From DATKRB01 sp036501425 (GTDB taxonomy: Bacteria > Actinomycetota > Acidimicrobiia > Acidimicrobiales > RAAP-2), in contig DASYAI010000001.1 of NCBI GenBank assembly GCA_036501425.1, positions 1 through 60,133 of the forward strand: a DNA stretch of 60,133 nucleotides. Reading direction: 5' to 3'. Below the pieces are notes generated by a model. That model saw only the letters and a program-made list of their open reading frames with translations, did not search any database and was not told where the DNA came from. Both the position numbers and the translations under genes were made by a program. Shown here in pieces: positions 16,344-24,080 of the stretch. The first letter of the stretch is position 1; every line of letters begins with the position of its first letter.

Positions 16344-17846
16344 ATGAGCGCCGGCGCAGGGGCGGAGCACGGGGCGCTCGGGCGCCCTCGCGGCTGGTGG
16401 CAGGACCTGCAACGCTCGTGGGAGCGCAGCCGCCAGACGACGGTGCCAGACCCGGTGGCCCCCGCCCCGCCGGCGCCCGGCGGCCTGCGCATCGCCTTCC
16501 TCGTCTACCGCGGTAATCCGCAGTGTGGCGGCCAAGGGGTCTACACCCGTCATCTCACCCGCGAGCTGGTGGCGCTCGGGCACTCGGTCGAGGTCTTTTC
16601 GGGGCAACCGTGGCCCGAGCTGGACCCGGGCGTCGGCTTCACCCCGGTCCCCGGGCTCGACCTCTACCGCGAGCCGGACCCCTTCCGGGTCCCGCACCCC
16701 CGCGAGTTCCGTGACGCCGAGGACGCCCTCGAGTTCGCCGTCATGTGCACCGCCGGCTTCGGGGAGCCGCGGACCTTCTCGCGGCGGGTCCGGCGGCTGC
16801 TGGCCGAGCGGCGCGACGACTTCGACGTGGTCCACGACAACCAATGCCTGGGCACCGGGTTGCTCGGGCTGCTGGCCGACGGCTGGCCGTTGCTCGTCAC
16901 CATCCACCACCCCATCACCGTGGACCGCCAGCTGGCCCTGGCCCACGCCGCCGGCCCGTGGCAGCGGGTCACCACCCGGCGGTGGTTCGGCTTTTTGGGG
17001 ATGCAGACCCGGGTGGCCCGCGCCCTGCCGGCGGTGGTGACCGTGTCGGAGTCGTCGCGGCGCGACCTGCACTCCCAGATGGGGGTGGACCCGCGCCGCA
17101 CCACCGTCGTCCCGGTGGGGGTGGACCATCGCTCCTTCCGCCCGCTGGCCGGGGTCGTGCCGGTGCCCGGTCGGCTGATGGTCACCTCGTCGAGCGACGT
17201 GCCGATGAAGGGCCTGGTGCCGCTGCTCGAGGCGGTGGCCCAGGTGCGGGCCCGGCGCCCGGTCGAGCTGGTGGTGATCGGCCGGCCCCAGCCCGGGGGC
17301 CGGGTCGACCGGGCGATCGAGCGGCTCGGGCTCGGCCCGGTCGTGCGCTGCGTCAGCGGCATCAGCGACGCCGAGCTGGCCCGCCTGTACGGGGAGGCCC
17401 AGGTGGCGGTGGTGCCCTCGCTCTACGAGGGGTTCTCGCTGCCGGCGGTCGAGGCGATGGCCTGCGGCGTCCCGGTGATCGCCACGACCGGTGGGGCGCT
17501 CCCCGAGGTGGTCGGGGCCGACGGGCAGACCGCCCTGCTCGTGGCGCCCGACGATCCGGCGGCGCTCGCCGGCGCCATTCGACGGGTGCTCGACGACCCG
17601 GCGCTCGGGGCGGCGCTCGGGGCGGCCGGGCGCCAGCGGGTCCTCGAACGCTTCACCTGGGCGGTGACCGCCGCCGGCACCGCCGAGTGCTATCGGGCGG
17701 TGCTCGACGGCGTCCCTCCGCCCCCGCGTGCCCCGAGCCACGGTCCGGGGTCCCGATCGCCCGCGGATCCGGCCCCGGGGGACCTCCGAGCGGACGGTCC
17801 GCCGGCGCCGGCCCCGCTGGAAGGCGCCGCCCCGGTGGTGACCTGA
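16344..17846 (+). CDS. Family 4 glycosyltransferase
   Basis: 500-residue GT-B enzyme, cytoplasmic or membrane-associated, which transfers a sugar from a nucleotide donor. The acceptor domain starts at about 48 with RIAFLVYRGNPQCGGQGVYT (a GGxG loop). The donor domain has GRLMVTSSSDVPMKG and the EX7E motif E362-E370 in YEGFSLPAVEAMACG. Residues 1-45 and the last about 50 (Pro/Gly-rich) look disordered. The acceptor is unknown. Its stop overlaps the methyltransferase ATG (TGATG), so the operon is tightly coupled. Confidence 0.9.
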   Translation: MSAGAGAEHGALGRPRGWWQDLQRSWERSRQTTVPDPVAPAPPAPGGLRIAFLVYRGNPQCGGQGVYTRHLTRELVALGHSVEVFSGQPWPELDPGVGFTPVPGLDLYREPDPFRVPHPREFRDAEDALEFAVMCTAGFGEPRTFSRRVRRLLAERRDDFDVVHDNQCLGTGLLGLLADGWPLLVTIHHPITVDRQLALAHAAGPWQRVTTRRWFGFLGMQTRVARALPAVVTVSESSRRDLHSQMGVDPRRTTVVPVGVDHRSFRPLAGVVPVPGRLMVTSSSDVPMKGLVPLLEAVAQVRARRPVELVVIGRPQPGGRVDRAIERLGLGPVVRCVSGISDAELARLYGEAQVAVVPSLYEGFSLPAVEAMACGVPVIATTGGALPEVVGADGQTALLVAPDDPAALAGAIRRVLDDPALGAALGAAGRQRVLERFTWAVTAAGTAECYRAVLDGVPPPPRAPSHGPGSRSPADPAPGDLRADGPPAPAPLEGAAPVVT

Positions 17847-18664
17847 TGCTCACCGTCGACTTCGACCGCCTCGCCGTGGGGCCGGGCGACCGGGTCCTCG
17901 ACCTCGGGTGCGGCTTCGGGCGCCACGCCTTCGCGGCCGCCCGGCGGGGGGCCGAGGTGGTAGCGGTCGACGCCGCCGCGGCCGAGGTGGACGGGGTGCG
18001 AGCCACCTACGCCGCCATGGACCAAGCGGGGGAGATCCCGCCCGGGGCCCGGTGCGCGGCGGTGCGCGGCGACGCCCTGCGGCTTCCCTTCGCCTCGGGG
18101 TCCTTCGACCGGGTGATCGCGGCCGAGGTGCTCGAGCACCTGGTGGACGACGGGGCCGCCATGGCCGAGCTGGCCCGGGTGACCCGGCCCGGGGGCACCC
18201 TGGCCGTCACGGTGCCGCGCTGCGGGCCCGAAGTGGTCAACTGGCTGCTGTCCGACGAGTACCACGACGTCCCCGGCGGCCACGTCCGGATCTACCGGCG
18301 GGGCTCCTTGCGCCGGCGGCTGGCGGCGGCGGGGCTCCGACCCACCGGTTCGCACCATGCCCACGGGCTGCACGCCCCCTACTGGTGGCTCCGGTGCCTG
18401 GTCGGGCCGGCCAACGAGGGCCACCGGGCGGTGGTCGCCTACCACCGCCTGCTGGTGTGGGACATCGTGCGGGCGCCCCGGGTCACCCGGCTGGCCGACC
18501 GGGCCCTGAACCCCCTGATCGGCAAGAGCTGGGTCGTCTACCTGTCCAAGCCGGACCGGCCCGAGCGCCGTCGCGCCGAGGACCCGGCGCCCGCCCACCC
18601 GATCGGGGCCGCGCCCGAGCGCCTGATCGAGCTCGGCCCGGCCACCGGCGCCGGGGTGCGATGA
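17846..18664 (+). CDS. Class I SAM-dependent methyltransferase
   Basis: 272-residue Rossmann-fold enzyme. Motif I is VLDLGCGFGRHAFAAA (about 18-33); VVAVDAAAAEVD is motif II; FDRVIAAEVLEHLVDD and LARVTRPGGTLAVTVP are motifs IV-V. It resembles methyltransferases in lipid or glycan modification, but the substrate is not evident. It lies between the glycosyltransferase and the alpha/alpha-barrel gene, overlapping both starts (TGATG and ATGA), which implies a shared pathway. Confidence 0.9.
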   Translation: MLTVDFDRLAVGPGDRVLDLGCGFGRHAFAAARRGAEVVAVDAAAAEVDGVRATYAAMDQAGEIPPGARCAAVRGDALRLPFASGSFDRVIAAEVLEHLVDDGAAMAELARVTRPGGTLAVTVPRCGPEVVNWLLSDEYHDVPGGHVRIYRRGSLRRRLAAAGLRPTGSHHAHGLHAPYWWLRCLVGPANEGHRAVVAYHRLLVWDIVRAPRVTRLADRALNPLIGKSWVVYLSKPDRPERRRAEDPAPAHPIGAAPERLIELGPATGAGVR

Positions 18665-19788
18665 GCCCGGGGGCGGGCCAAGCCGGCACCACGTCGGTGC
18701 CCGAGCTGCCCGGGGTGCTCAGTGCCGAGGCGGTGCTGCGCAGCGGCCGCCACCTGGCCCGGGTGCAGCGGGCCGACGGGATGATCCCCTGGTACCCCGG
18801 TGGGCACTGCGACCCGTGGAACCACGTCGAGGCGGCGATGGCGCTCACCGCGTGCGGCATGGGGGCCGAGGCGGAGCGGGCGTACCGGTGGCTGGCCGGT
18901 CGCCAGCTGCCCGAGGGCGCCTGGTTCAACTACTACCGCGGCGGCTCGGTCGAGGACCCCCGGCTGGACACCAACGTGTGCGCCTACCTGGCCACCGGGC
19001 TGTGGCACCACTGCCTGGTCACCGACGACCCGACCCTGCTGGCCCAGCTGTGGCCGGCCGTCGAGCGGGCGGTGGGCTTCGTGCTGCGCTGGCAGCGCCC
19101 CGACGGCTCCGTCGCCTGGTCGCTCGACCAGGCCGGCCGACCCGAGGGCTACGCCCTGCTCACCGGGTCCTCCTCGATCTACCACTCGCTGCGGTGCGCC
19201 ACCGCGGCGGCGGCCCGGCTCGACCTGGTGCGCCCCGAGTGGGAGCTGGCGGCGGGACGGCTGCGCCACGCCATCACCTCGCACCCCGGCGCCTTCGCCC
19301 CCAAGGACGAGTTCGCCATGGACTGGTACTACCCGGTGCTCACCGGGGCACTCGACGGCCCGGCCGCCGTCCAGCGGCTCGTCGGTCCCTCGTGGTCGCG
19401 ATTCGTGCTGCCGGACCGGGGCGTGCGCTGCGTGTCGACCGGCGACTGGGTCACCGCAGCGGAGACGGCCGAGTGCGCCCTGGCGTTCGACGCGGTGGGC
19501 CGCCCCGACGAGGCCCTGACCCTGCTCGAGACCACCTCGGCCCTGCGGCTGGAGGACGGGAGCTACTGGACCGGGATGGTGTTCCCCGGCGGCGCCACCT
19601 TTCCGGTGCGGGAGCGCACCACCTACACCGCGGCCGCGGTGGTGCTGGCCGCCGACGCGCTCAGCGGCGCCACCGGCGGCGCCGGGCTCTTCCACGGCAC
19701 CGACCTGCCGGGGGGCCTCGACCTGGCCGAGCCCGACTGCCCGGGCGGCGACGGGTCCGGTTGCCAGGGCGCGGCCGCCCTCCGGTGA
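18661..19788 (+). CDS. Alpha/alpha-barrel protein, prenyltransferase/squalene-cyclase-like
   Basis: 375-residue soluble protein with repeated helical hairpins and aromatic-rich turns: RADGMIPWYPGGHCDPWNHV, AYRWLAGRQLPEGAWFNYY, FVLRWQRPDGSVAWSLD, TTSALRLEDGSYWTGMVFP. The QW-like Q-x-DG-x-W repeats point to the alpha6/alpha6-barrel class of squalene/oxidosqualene cyclases, prenyltransferase beta subunits and some glycan-processing enzymes. The DDxD of terpene cyclases is not visible, and it is far shorter than squalene-hopene cyclase (about 630). It may act on a glycan or polyprenyl intermediate made with its two operon partners. ATG 18661 overlaps the methyltransferase stop. Confidence 0.72.
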   Translation: MSPGAGQAGTTSVPELPGVLSAEAVLRSGRHLARVQRADGMIPWYPGGHCDPWNHVEAAMALTACGMGAEAERAYRWLAGRQLPEGAWFNYYRGGSVEDPRLDTNVCAYLATGLWHHCLVTDDPTLLAQLWPAVERAVGFVLRWQRPDGSVAWSLDQAGRPEGYALLTGSSSIYHSLRCATAAAARLDLVRPEWELAAGRLRHAITSHPGAFAPKDEFAMDWYYPVLTGALDGPAAVQRLVGPSWSRFVLPDRGVRCVSTGDWVTAAETAECALAFDAVGRPDEALTLLETTSALRLEDGSYWTGMVFPGGATFPVRERTTYTAAAVVLAADALSGATGGAGLFHGTDLPGGLDLAEPDCPGGDGSGCQGAAALR

Positions 19789-19811
19789 GCCCCGGCCGCG
19801 CCCGGGGCCCC

Positions 19812-19842
19812 GGCACGGCGCACCGGGGCACGGCGCACCGGG
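19812..19842. repeat. Two copies of a 15-bp GC repeat
   Basis: GGCACGGCGCACCGG occurs twice back to back in the 91-bp gap between the convergent alpha/alpha-barrel and methyltransferase genes. It could help end transcription by folding, but this is only a suggestion. Confidence 0.4.
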
Positions 19843-19879
19843 CTGACCGGCCGGAGCGAGGGGCGGGCGCGGTAGCGGC

Positions 19880-20581
19880 TCAGCCGCCGGGCGCCGCCGC
19901 CGGGCGCACCCGGCGCAGGACCCGGAGGCTGCCGGTCGCGCCGTCGTCGGCCCACTCGCCCGACGCCAGCGCGGCGACCCAGATCTCGTAGGGGGGCCGG
20001 CCGCCCTCGGCCGGGTCGGGGAAGACGTCGTGGATGGCCAGCCGGCCGCCCACGACCACGTGGGGGGCCCAGGCCACGAAATCGGCCCAGGCCGGTTCCT
20101 CGCCGTGCCCCCCATCGACGAAGCACAGGGCGAGCGGGGTCTGCCAGTGGCGGGCCACGGTGGGCGAGTCGCCGACGACGCCGATCACGGTGCGCTCCAG
20201 CCCGGCCCGGGCGACGTTGCGCCGCCACGTCGGCAGGGTGTCGAGGCGCCCGTCGGCCGGGTCGACCAGGTCCGGCTCGAAGTGCTCCCAACCCGCCTGG
20301 TTCTCCTCGGAGCCGTGGTGGTGGTCGACGCTGAACAGGACCGCCCCGGCCGCCTCGGCGGCCGCCCCGAGGAAAACGGTGGACCGGCCGCACCAGGCGC
20401 CGATCTCGACGAACACCGCCCGGTCACCCTGGGCGACCGCGTCGGCGCCGGCCCGGCGCGCCGCGTCGAAGAGCGCCCGGCCCTCGTCCTCGGGCATGAA
20501 CCCCCGCACCCCGCCGGCCAGCGCCAGCAGCTCGGCGGTCCGCGGGGCCCCGACCTCCGCTCGACTGCGCCCGTCGCTCAC
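19880..20581 (-). CDS. Class I SAM-dependent methyltransferase (Methyltransf_24-like)
   Basis: 233 residues. FVEIGAWCGRSTVFLGAAA is the SAM-binding loop. SVDHHHGSEENQAGW has clustered His and acidic residues that could bind a metal, followed by CFVDGGHGEEPAWAD and VVVGGRLAIHDVFPDP. This pattern resembles the CmcI/macrocin O-methyltransferase-like group and the Methyltransf_24 family. It faces the glycosyltransferase operon and may belong to the same pathway. Start GTG 20581 is part of GTGA, overlapping the stop of a 14-codon frame that itself overlaps the UPF0016 stop. Confidence 0.85.
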   Translation of the reverse strand: MSDGRSRAEVGAPRTAELLALAGGVRGFMPEDEGRALFDAARRAGADAVAQGDRAVFVEIGAWCGRSTVFLGAAAEAAGAVLFSVDHHHGSEENQAGWEHFEPDLVDPADGRLDTLPTWRRNVARAGLERTVIGVVGDSPTVARHWQTPLALCFVDGGHGEEPAWADFVAWAPHVVVGGRLAIHDVFPDPAEGGRPPYEIWVAALASGEWADDGATGSLRVLRRVRPAAAPGG

Positions 20582-20622
20582 CGAGCGGGCCGCCGGTCGC
20601 TCACCGAGATCACCCTGCTCAC
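20578..20622 (-). CDS. Possible 14-residue coupling ORF between UPF0016 and methyltransferase genes
   Basis: GTG 20622 overlaps the UPF0016 stop as GTGA, and the TGA at 20580-20578 overlaps the methyltransferase start as GTGA. The peptide would be MSRVISVSDRRPAR (GTG read as Met). The frame contains a near copy of CTCGGTGAGCGAC, which recurs 27 bp on as the true start, so it may simply be a local duplication. Chance is possible. Confidence 0.25.
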   Translation of the reverse strand: MSRVISVSDRRPAR

Positions 20623-21290
20623 CGCACGAGGGTGTAGACGGTGTAGCCGGCGAAGCCGAGCAGGATCACGCCGCCGATCCTCCGGATGACGTTCACCGAC
20701 AAGAACCGGAGGAGGATGCGCCCGCCGAAGGCCCCGAGCGCGGCGACGGCCACCAGCGCGGCGAGGGCGCCGACGGCCACCGACCACGGCTGGCGGAACC
20801 GGGCCACCAGGTTGATGGTCAGCAGCTGGGTGAGGTCCCCGAACTCCCCGACCAAGATCACCCCGAAGGCGGTCGCCATCACCCGGAACGCGCCGGTCGT
20901 GGTCCGTGGCCTCCCGTCGGGTCCGGCCGGGGTCGTCCCCGTGCCCTCCGGCGCTCCGGGCCCGCTGGTCGCCCCGTCGCCGTTCGACCCCCGGGCCTCG
21001 CGGTCGCCTTCGGCAACGGCCTCGCGTTCGGGGACGAGCAACAGGTACCCGGCCCCGGCGAGGAACAGGACGCCGACCACCGCGTCGAGCACGCGGTGGG
21101 GGAGCAGCTCGAGCAGCCGGCCCGCCGCCACGGCCAGCGCGACGTGGAGCGTGAAGGCGGCCGAGGCGCCGGACCAGACCCACAGGGGCCGTGACCGGCT
21201 CCCCATCACCAGGGTGGCGATCATCGTCTTGTCGGGCAGCTCGGCCACCGCCACCACGGCGAACACCGTGGCGATGACACCGATGCTCAT
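20619..21290 (-). CDS. GDT1/TMEM165 (UPF0016) family cation transporter
   Basis: 223-residue membrane protein with two copies of the family signature: AELPDKTMIATL in the first helix and GEFGDLTQLLTI after the central loop. Each half has three helices. The hydrophilic loop (about 90-135) is Gly/Pro/Thr-rich and longer than usual. Family members export Mn2+ or exchange Ca2+/H+; Mn2+ efflux is the best guess. ATG 21290 has GGAGG about 5 nt upstream. It lies 48 bp after pepN on the same strand. Confidence 0.9.
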   Translation of the reverse strand: MSIGVIATVFAVVAVAELPDKTMIATLVMGSRSRPLWVWSGASAAFTLHVALAVAAGRLLELLPHRVLDAVVGVLFLAGAGYLLLVPEREAVAEGDREARGSNGDGATSGPGAPEGTGTTPAGPDGRPRTTTGAFRVMATAFGVILVGEFGDLTQLLTINLVARFRQPWSVAVGALAALVAVAALGAFGGRILLRFLSVNVIRRIGGVILLGFAGYTVYTLVR

Positions 21291-21338
21291 GGCGATCCTC
21301 CGCCGGCGGGCGAGGACCGCGGTCGGTCGACCAAAGGA

Positions 21339-23987
21339 TCAGCTCGGGGCGCCGGCGACGCTCGAGAGGACGGCGCCCAGCCGGCCACGCTCGCGCTCGC
21401 CGAAGGCCACGTTGATGGCCAGCCGCTCGAGCGCCTGCTCGACCGACCGCTGCCCGCTGCGCAACGGGTGGGCGTGGAGGAACTCGGTGACGTCGGCGGC
21501 CAGCTTGGCGTCCCCGCACAACGTGCGCACGCCGGCCAGCATCCGCGAGTGCCCGTTGACCGGGTACCGGTCGAGGACCTCGGACCAGTGGGTCGTCAGC
21601 TGCTCCCACGCCACCGGTCCCCCCACCCGGTTGGTCAGCAGGGACATCACCAGGTAGGGCCCGTTCTGGGTCCGCACCTCGGTGATGGCGAGCTCGAAGG
21701 TGGCGGCGGCGAGCACCGGGTCCTCGAACGCGGCCAGCGCGCTCAGGTAGCGGACCTCGTCCTGCGGCGTGGCCGGGTTCCGGTAGCGGGCCAGGCACAG
21801 GTCGTAGTCGCCCGGCCGCAGCTGGGCGGCCACCACGCCCAGCACGGCGTCCTCGATGTCGGCGTCGATGGCCTCCGGCGGGGCTCCGGGCCCGGGTCGG
21901 TGGGCGGCGTCGAACCGCCGCGCCGCCTCGGCGCGCACCGCCAGGTCATCGCCGATCGTGCCCAGGGTGCCGAGCAGCAGCGACCGCAGGTTGGGGGTGC
22001 GCTCGGCGTCGTCGGGCCGCCGGTCCCAGCCGAGATCCGCCGCCCGGGGGCCGAGCAGGGCGCGGGTGGCGGCGGCCAGGGCGGGCCGGTCGTCGTCGCC
22101 GATCACCCGGTCGCACAGGCTCAGGGCGCCGGCGACCACGCCGAAGGTGCTGGGCTCGTCGTCGTGGCCGAGTGCGGCCGCCAGGTCCAAAAAGTCCCCC
22201 AGGGCGACCTGGTCGGCCAGGACGGCCGCCCAGGTGTCCGAAAACAGCACCGAGCGCTCGAGCGGCGTGAGGGCCCCGAGGTGCTCGCCCAACCGGCGCA
22301 GATGGCCGGCCTCGTAGGCGGTCCGGTAGACGCCCCACCCCCCGGCGTTGAGCACGGTGTGGGCGCCCGGCTCGCCGGGCGCGGCGCCGGCAGTGCCGGA
22401 CGGCCCCGGTCCCAGCGGTACCGGGTCGCTCCCGAGCAACCGGCGCGGGCTCGACGCCACGGCGCCGTCGAGGGCCCGCTGGTCGAGCTCGCGCACGAAG
22501 AGGGGGACCTGCCATCCGCTGCCGATGGCGCTCGCCGTGCCGCCGGCGGGGGTGTACTCGAAGGGTTGCTGGGAGACCACGCCGTCGCGCAGGGTGACGA
22601 GCGGATGGCCGCCCTGCAGGATCCACGAGTCCATCATCGACCGCACCGGCTCGCCGCTCACCGCCTCCAGCGCGTCCCACAGGTCGCCGGTGACGGTGTT
22701 GGCGTACGCGTGGGTCCGCAGGTAGGTCCGTACGCCGTCACGGAACACCTCGGGGCCCAGGTACTGCTCGAGCATGCGCAGCACGCTCCCGCCCTTCTGG
22801 TAGGTGAGGACGTCGAACATGCCGTCCGCCTCGGCCGGGGACCCCACCGGGTACTCGATCGGCCGGGTGCTGTGCAGCCCGTCGACGGCGAGGGCGGCCT
22901 CGCGCTCGATGCCGAAGCTCACCCAGCGTTGCCAGGCGGGACGGAACGCGTCGACGCAGAGCACCTCCATAAAGGTGGCGAACGCCTCATTCAGCCAGAT
23001 CCCCTCCCACCAGCGCATCGTGACCAGGTCGCCGAACCACATGTGGGCGATCTCGTGGGAGACCACGTCGGCCACCCGCTCGAGCTCGCTGCGGGCGGCC
23101 CGGGCCGGGTCGACCAGCAGCGCCGTCTCGCGGAAGGTCACGCACCCCAGGTTCTCCATGGCGCCGAACGCGAAGTCGGGGATGGCCACCAGGTCGAGCT
23201 TGTCGGCCGGGTAGGGGATGTCGAAGTATGAGGAGAAGAACCGCAGGGCGTGGGCGGCCACCTCGAGGCTGAACCCGGTGAGCTCGGCCTTGCCCGGCGC
23301 GTGCACCACCCGCACCGGCACCCCGTCCACGTCCACCGGGGCCGTGGCGCTCAGCGGGCCGACCACGAACGCCACCAGGTAGGTGGACATCTTCATCGTG
23401 GGGGCGAAGTGGACACGCCGCTTGCCGTCGTCGAGGGACTCCTCGGCCACGGCCGAGTTGGAAAACGCCGCCAGGTCGGCGTCGACCACCAGCGTCACGT
23501 CGAACACCGCCTTGCGGTCGGGCTCGTCCCAGCAGGGAAAGGCCCGCCGGGCGTCGGTCGACTCCATCTGGGTGGTGGCGATGGTGTGGCTCACCCCGGC
23601 GTCGTCGGTGAAGGTGCTGCGGTAGAAGCCCCGCAGCTTGTCGTTCAGCTGGCCGGCGAACGAGCACCGGAGGGTCGCCGGCCCGGACGGGACCGGGGCG
23701 TCGAAGCCGAACCGGACCCGGTCGGTGTCGGGCTCGAACGAGACCGCCGCGGCCAGGATGGTCCCGTCCCCGAGCTCGAGCGTGGCACCCTCCACGCTCA
23801 GCTCGGCCGCGTTGGCCTCGATCTGGCGCACCGGCTCGTGCACCACCACGTCGATGCTGGCGTCGCCCGAGAACGTGGCGGCGCCGAGGTCCGGCCGCAG
23901 CTCGAGCCGGTAGGTGGTCGGCTCGACCGATCGCGGGAGCCGGAAGGCTTCGTCGGGCGGAGCGGGGGTGGGCGGCGCGTCGGGCAT
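21339..23987 (-). CDS. pepN: M1 family aminopeptidase N
   Basis: 882-residue zinc aminopeptidase that removes N-terminal residues from peptides in the cytoplasm. The exopeptidase motif GAMEN is at 275-279 and the zinc site HEIAH at 311-315, with the third ligand E334 in WLNEAFATF. A saddle-like N-domain and a long helical ERAP1-type C-domain fit the actinobacterial PepN length of about 850-880. ATG 23987 lies 6 nt after TAGCCT, so the message is probably leaderless. It is divergent from the PfkB gene; the two -10 boxes are 13 bp apart. Confidence 0.96.
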   Translation of the reverse strand: MPDAPPTPAPPDEAFRLPRSVEPTTYRLELRPDLGAATFSGDASIDVVVHEPVRQIEANAAELSVEGATLELGDGTILAAAVSFEPDTDRVRFGFDAPVPSGPATLRCSFAGQLNDKLRGFYRSTFTDDAGVSHTIATTQMESTDARRAFPCWDEPDRKAVFDVTLVVDADLAAFSNSAVAEESLDDGKRRVHFAPTMKMSTYLVAFVVGPLSATAPVDVDGVPVRVVHAPGKAELTGFSLEVAAHALRFFSSYFDIPYPADKLDLVAIPDFAFGAMENLGCVTFRETALLVDPARAARSELERVADVVSHEIAHMWFGDLVTMRWWEGIWLNEAFATFMEVLCVDAFRPAWQRWVSFGIEREAALAVDGLHSTRPIEYPVGSPAEADGMFDVLTYQKGGSVLRMLEQYLGPEVFRDGVRTYLRTHAYANTVTGDLWDALEAVSGEPVRSMMDSWILQGGHPLVTLRDGVVSQQPFEYTPAGGTASAIGSGWQVPLFVRELDQRALDGAVASSPRRLLGSDPVPLGPGPSGTAGAAPGEPGAHTVLNAGGWGVYRTAYEAGHLRRLGEHLGALTPLERSVLFSDTWAAVLADQVALGDFLDLAAALGHDDEPSTFGVVAGALSLCDRVIGDDDRPALAAATRALLGPRAADLGWDRRPDDAERTPNLRSLLLGTLGTIGDDLAVRAEAARRFDAAHRPGPGAPPEAIDADIEDAVLGVVAAQLRPGDYDLCLARYRNPATPQDEVRYLSALAAFEDPVLAAATFELAITEVRTQNGPYLVMSLLTNRVGGPVAWEQLTTHWSEVLDRYPVNGHSRMLAGVRTLCGDAKLAADVTEFLHAHPLRSGQRSVEQALERLAINVAFGERERGRLGAVLSSVAGAPS

Positions 23988-23993
23988 CTGGTG

Positions 23994-23999
23994 AGGCTA
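23994..23999 (-). promoter_or_regulatory. Leaderless -10 element (TAGCCT) of pepN
   Basis: TAGCCT on the minus strand ends 6 nt before ATG 23987. Confidence 0.6.
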
Positions 24000-24012
24000 C
24001 CGCCGGTCCGGG

Positions 24013-24018
24013 TAGCGT
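24013..24018 (+). promoter_or_regulatory. -10 element (TAGCGT) of the PfkB gene
   Basis: GGTAGCGT, 59 nt before the kinase start but only 8 nt before GTG 24027, which opens a 17-codon leader frame. Confidence 0.5.
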
Positions 24019-24026
24019 CCATTGCC

Positions 24027-24080
24027 GTGCTCCGCCCCCCGGTTCCGTCCTCCGGCCAGCGCTCCGGCCCCAGCCGGTGA
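24027..24080 (+). CDS. Possible leaderless 17-codon leader ORF before the PfkB kinase
   Basis: GTG 24027 lies 8 nt after TAGCGT. The frame runs 17 codons (VLRPPVPSSGQRSGPSR) and its TGA (24078-24080) overlaps the kinase start as GTGA. If transcription starts next to GTG 24027, ribosomes would enter here and reach the kinase by coupling; no good ribosome binding site is seen directly before 24077. The peptide has no recognisable homology. Confidence 0.4.
   Translation: MLRPPVPSSGQRSGPSR

Noticed and set aside
18661..19788. Annotation as a squalene-hopene cyclase
   Set aside because: Too short (375 residues) and no visible DDxD catalytic motif; only the alpha/alpha-barrel resemblance is supported.
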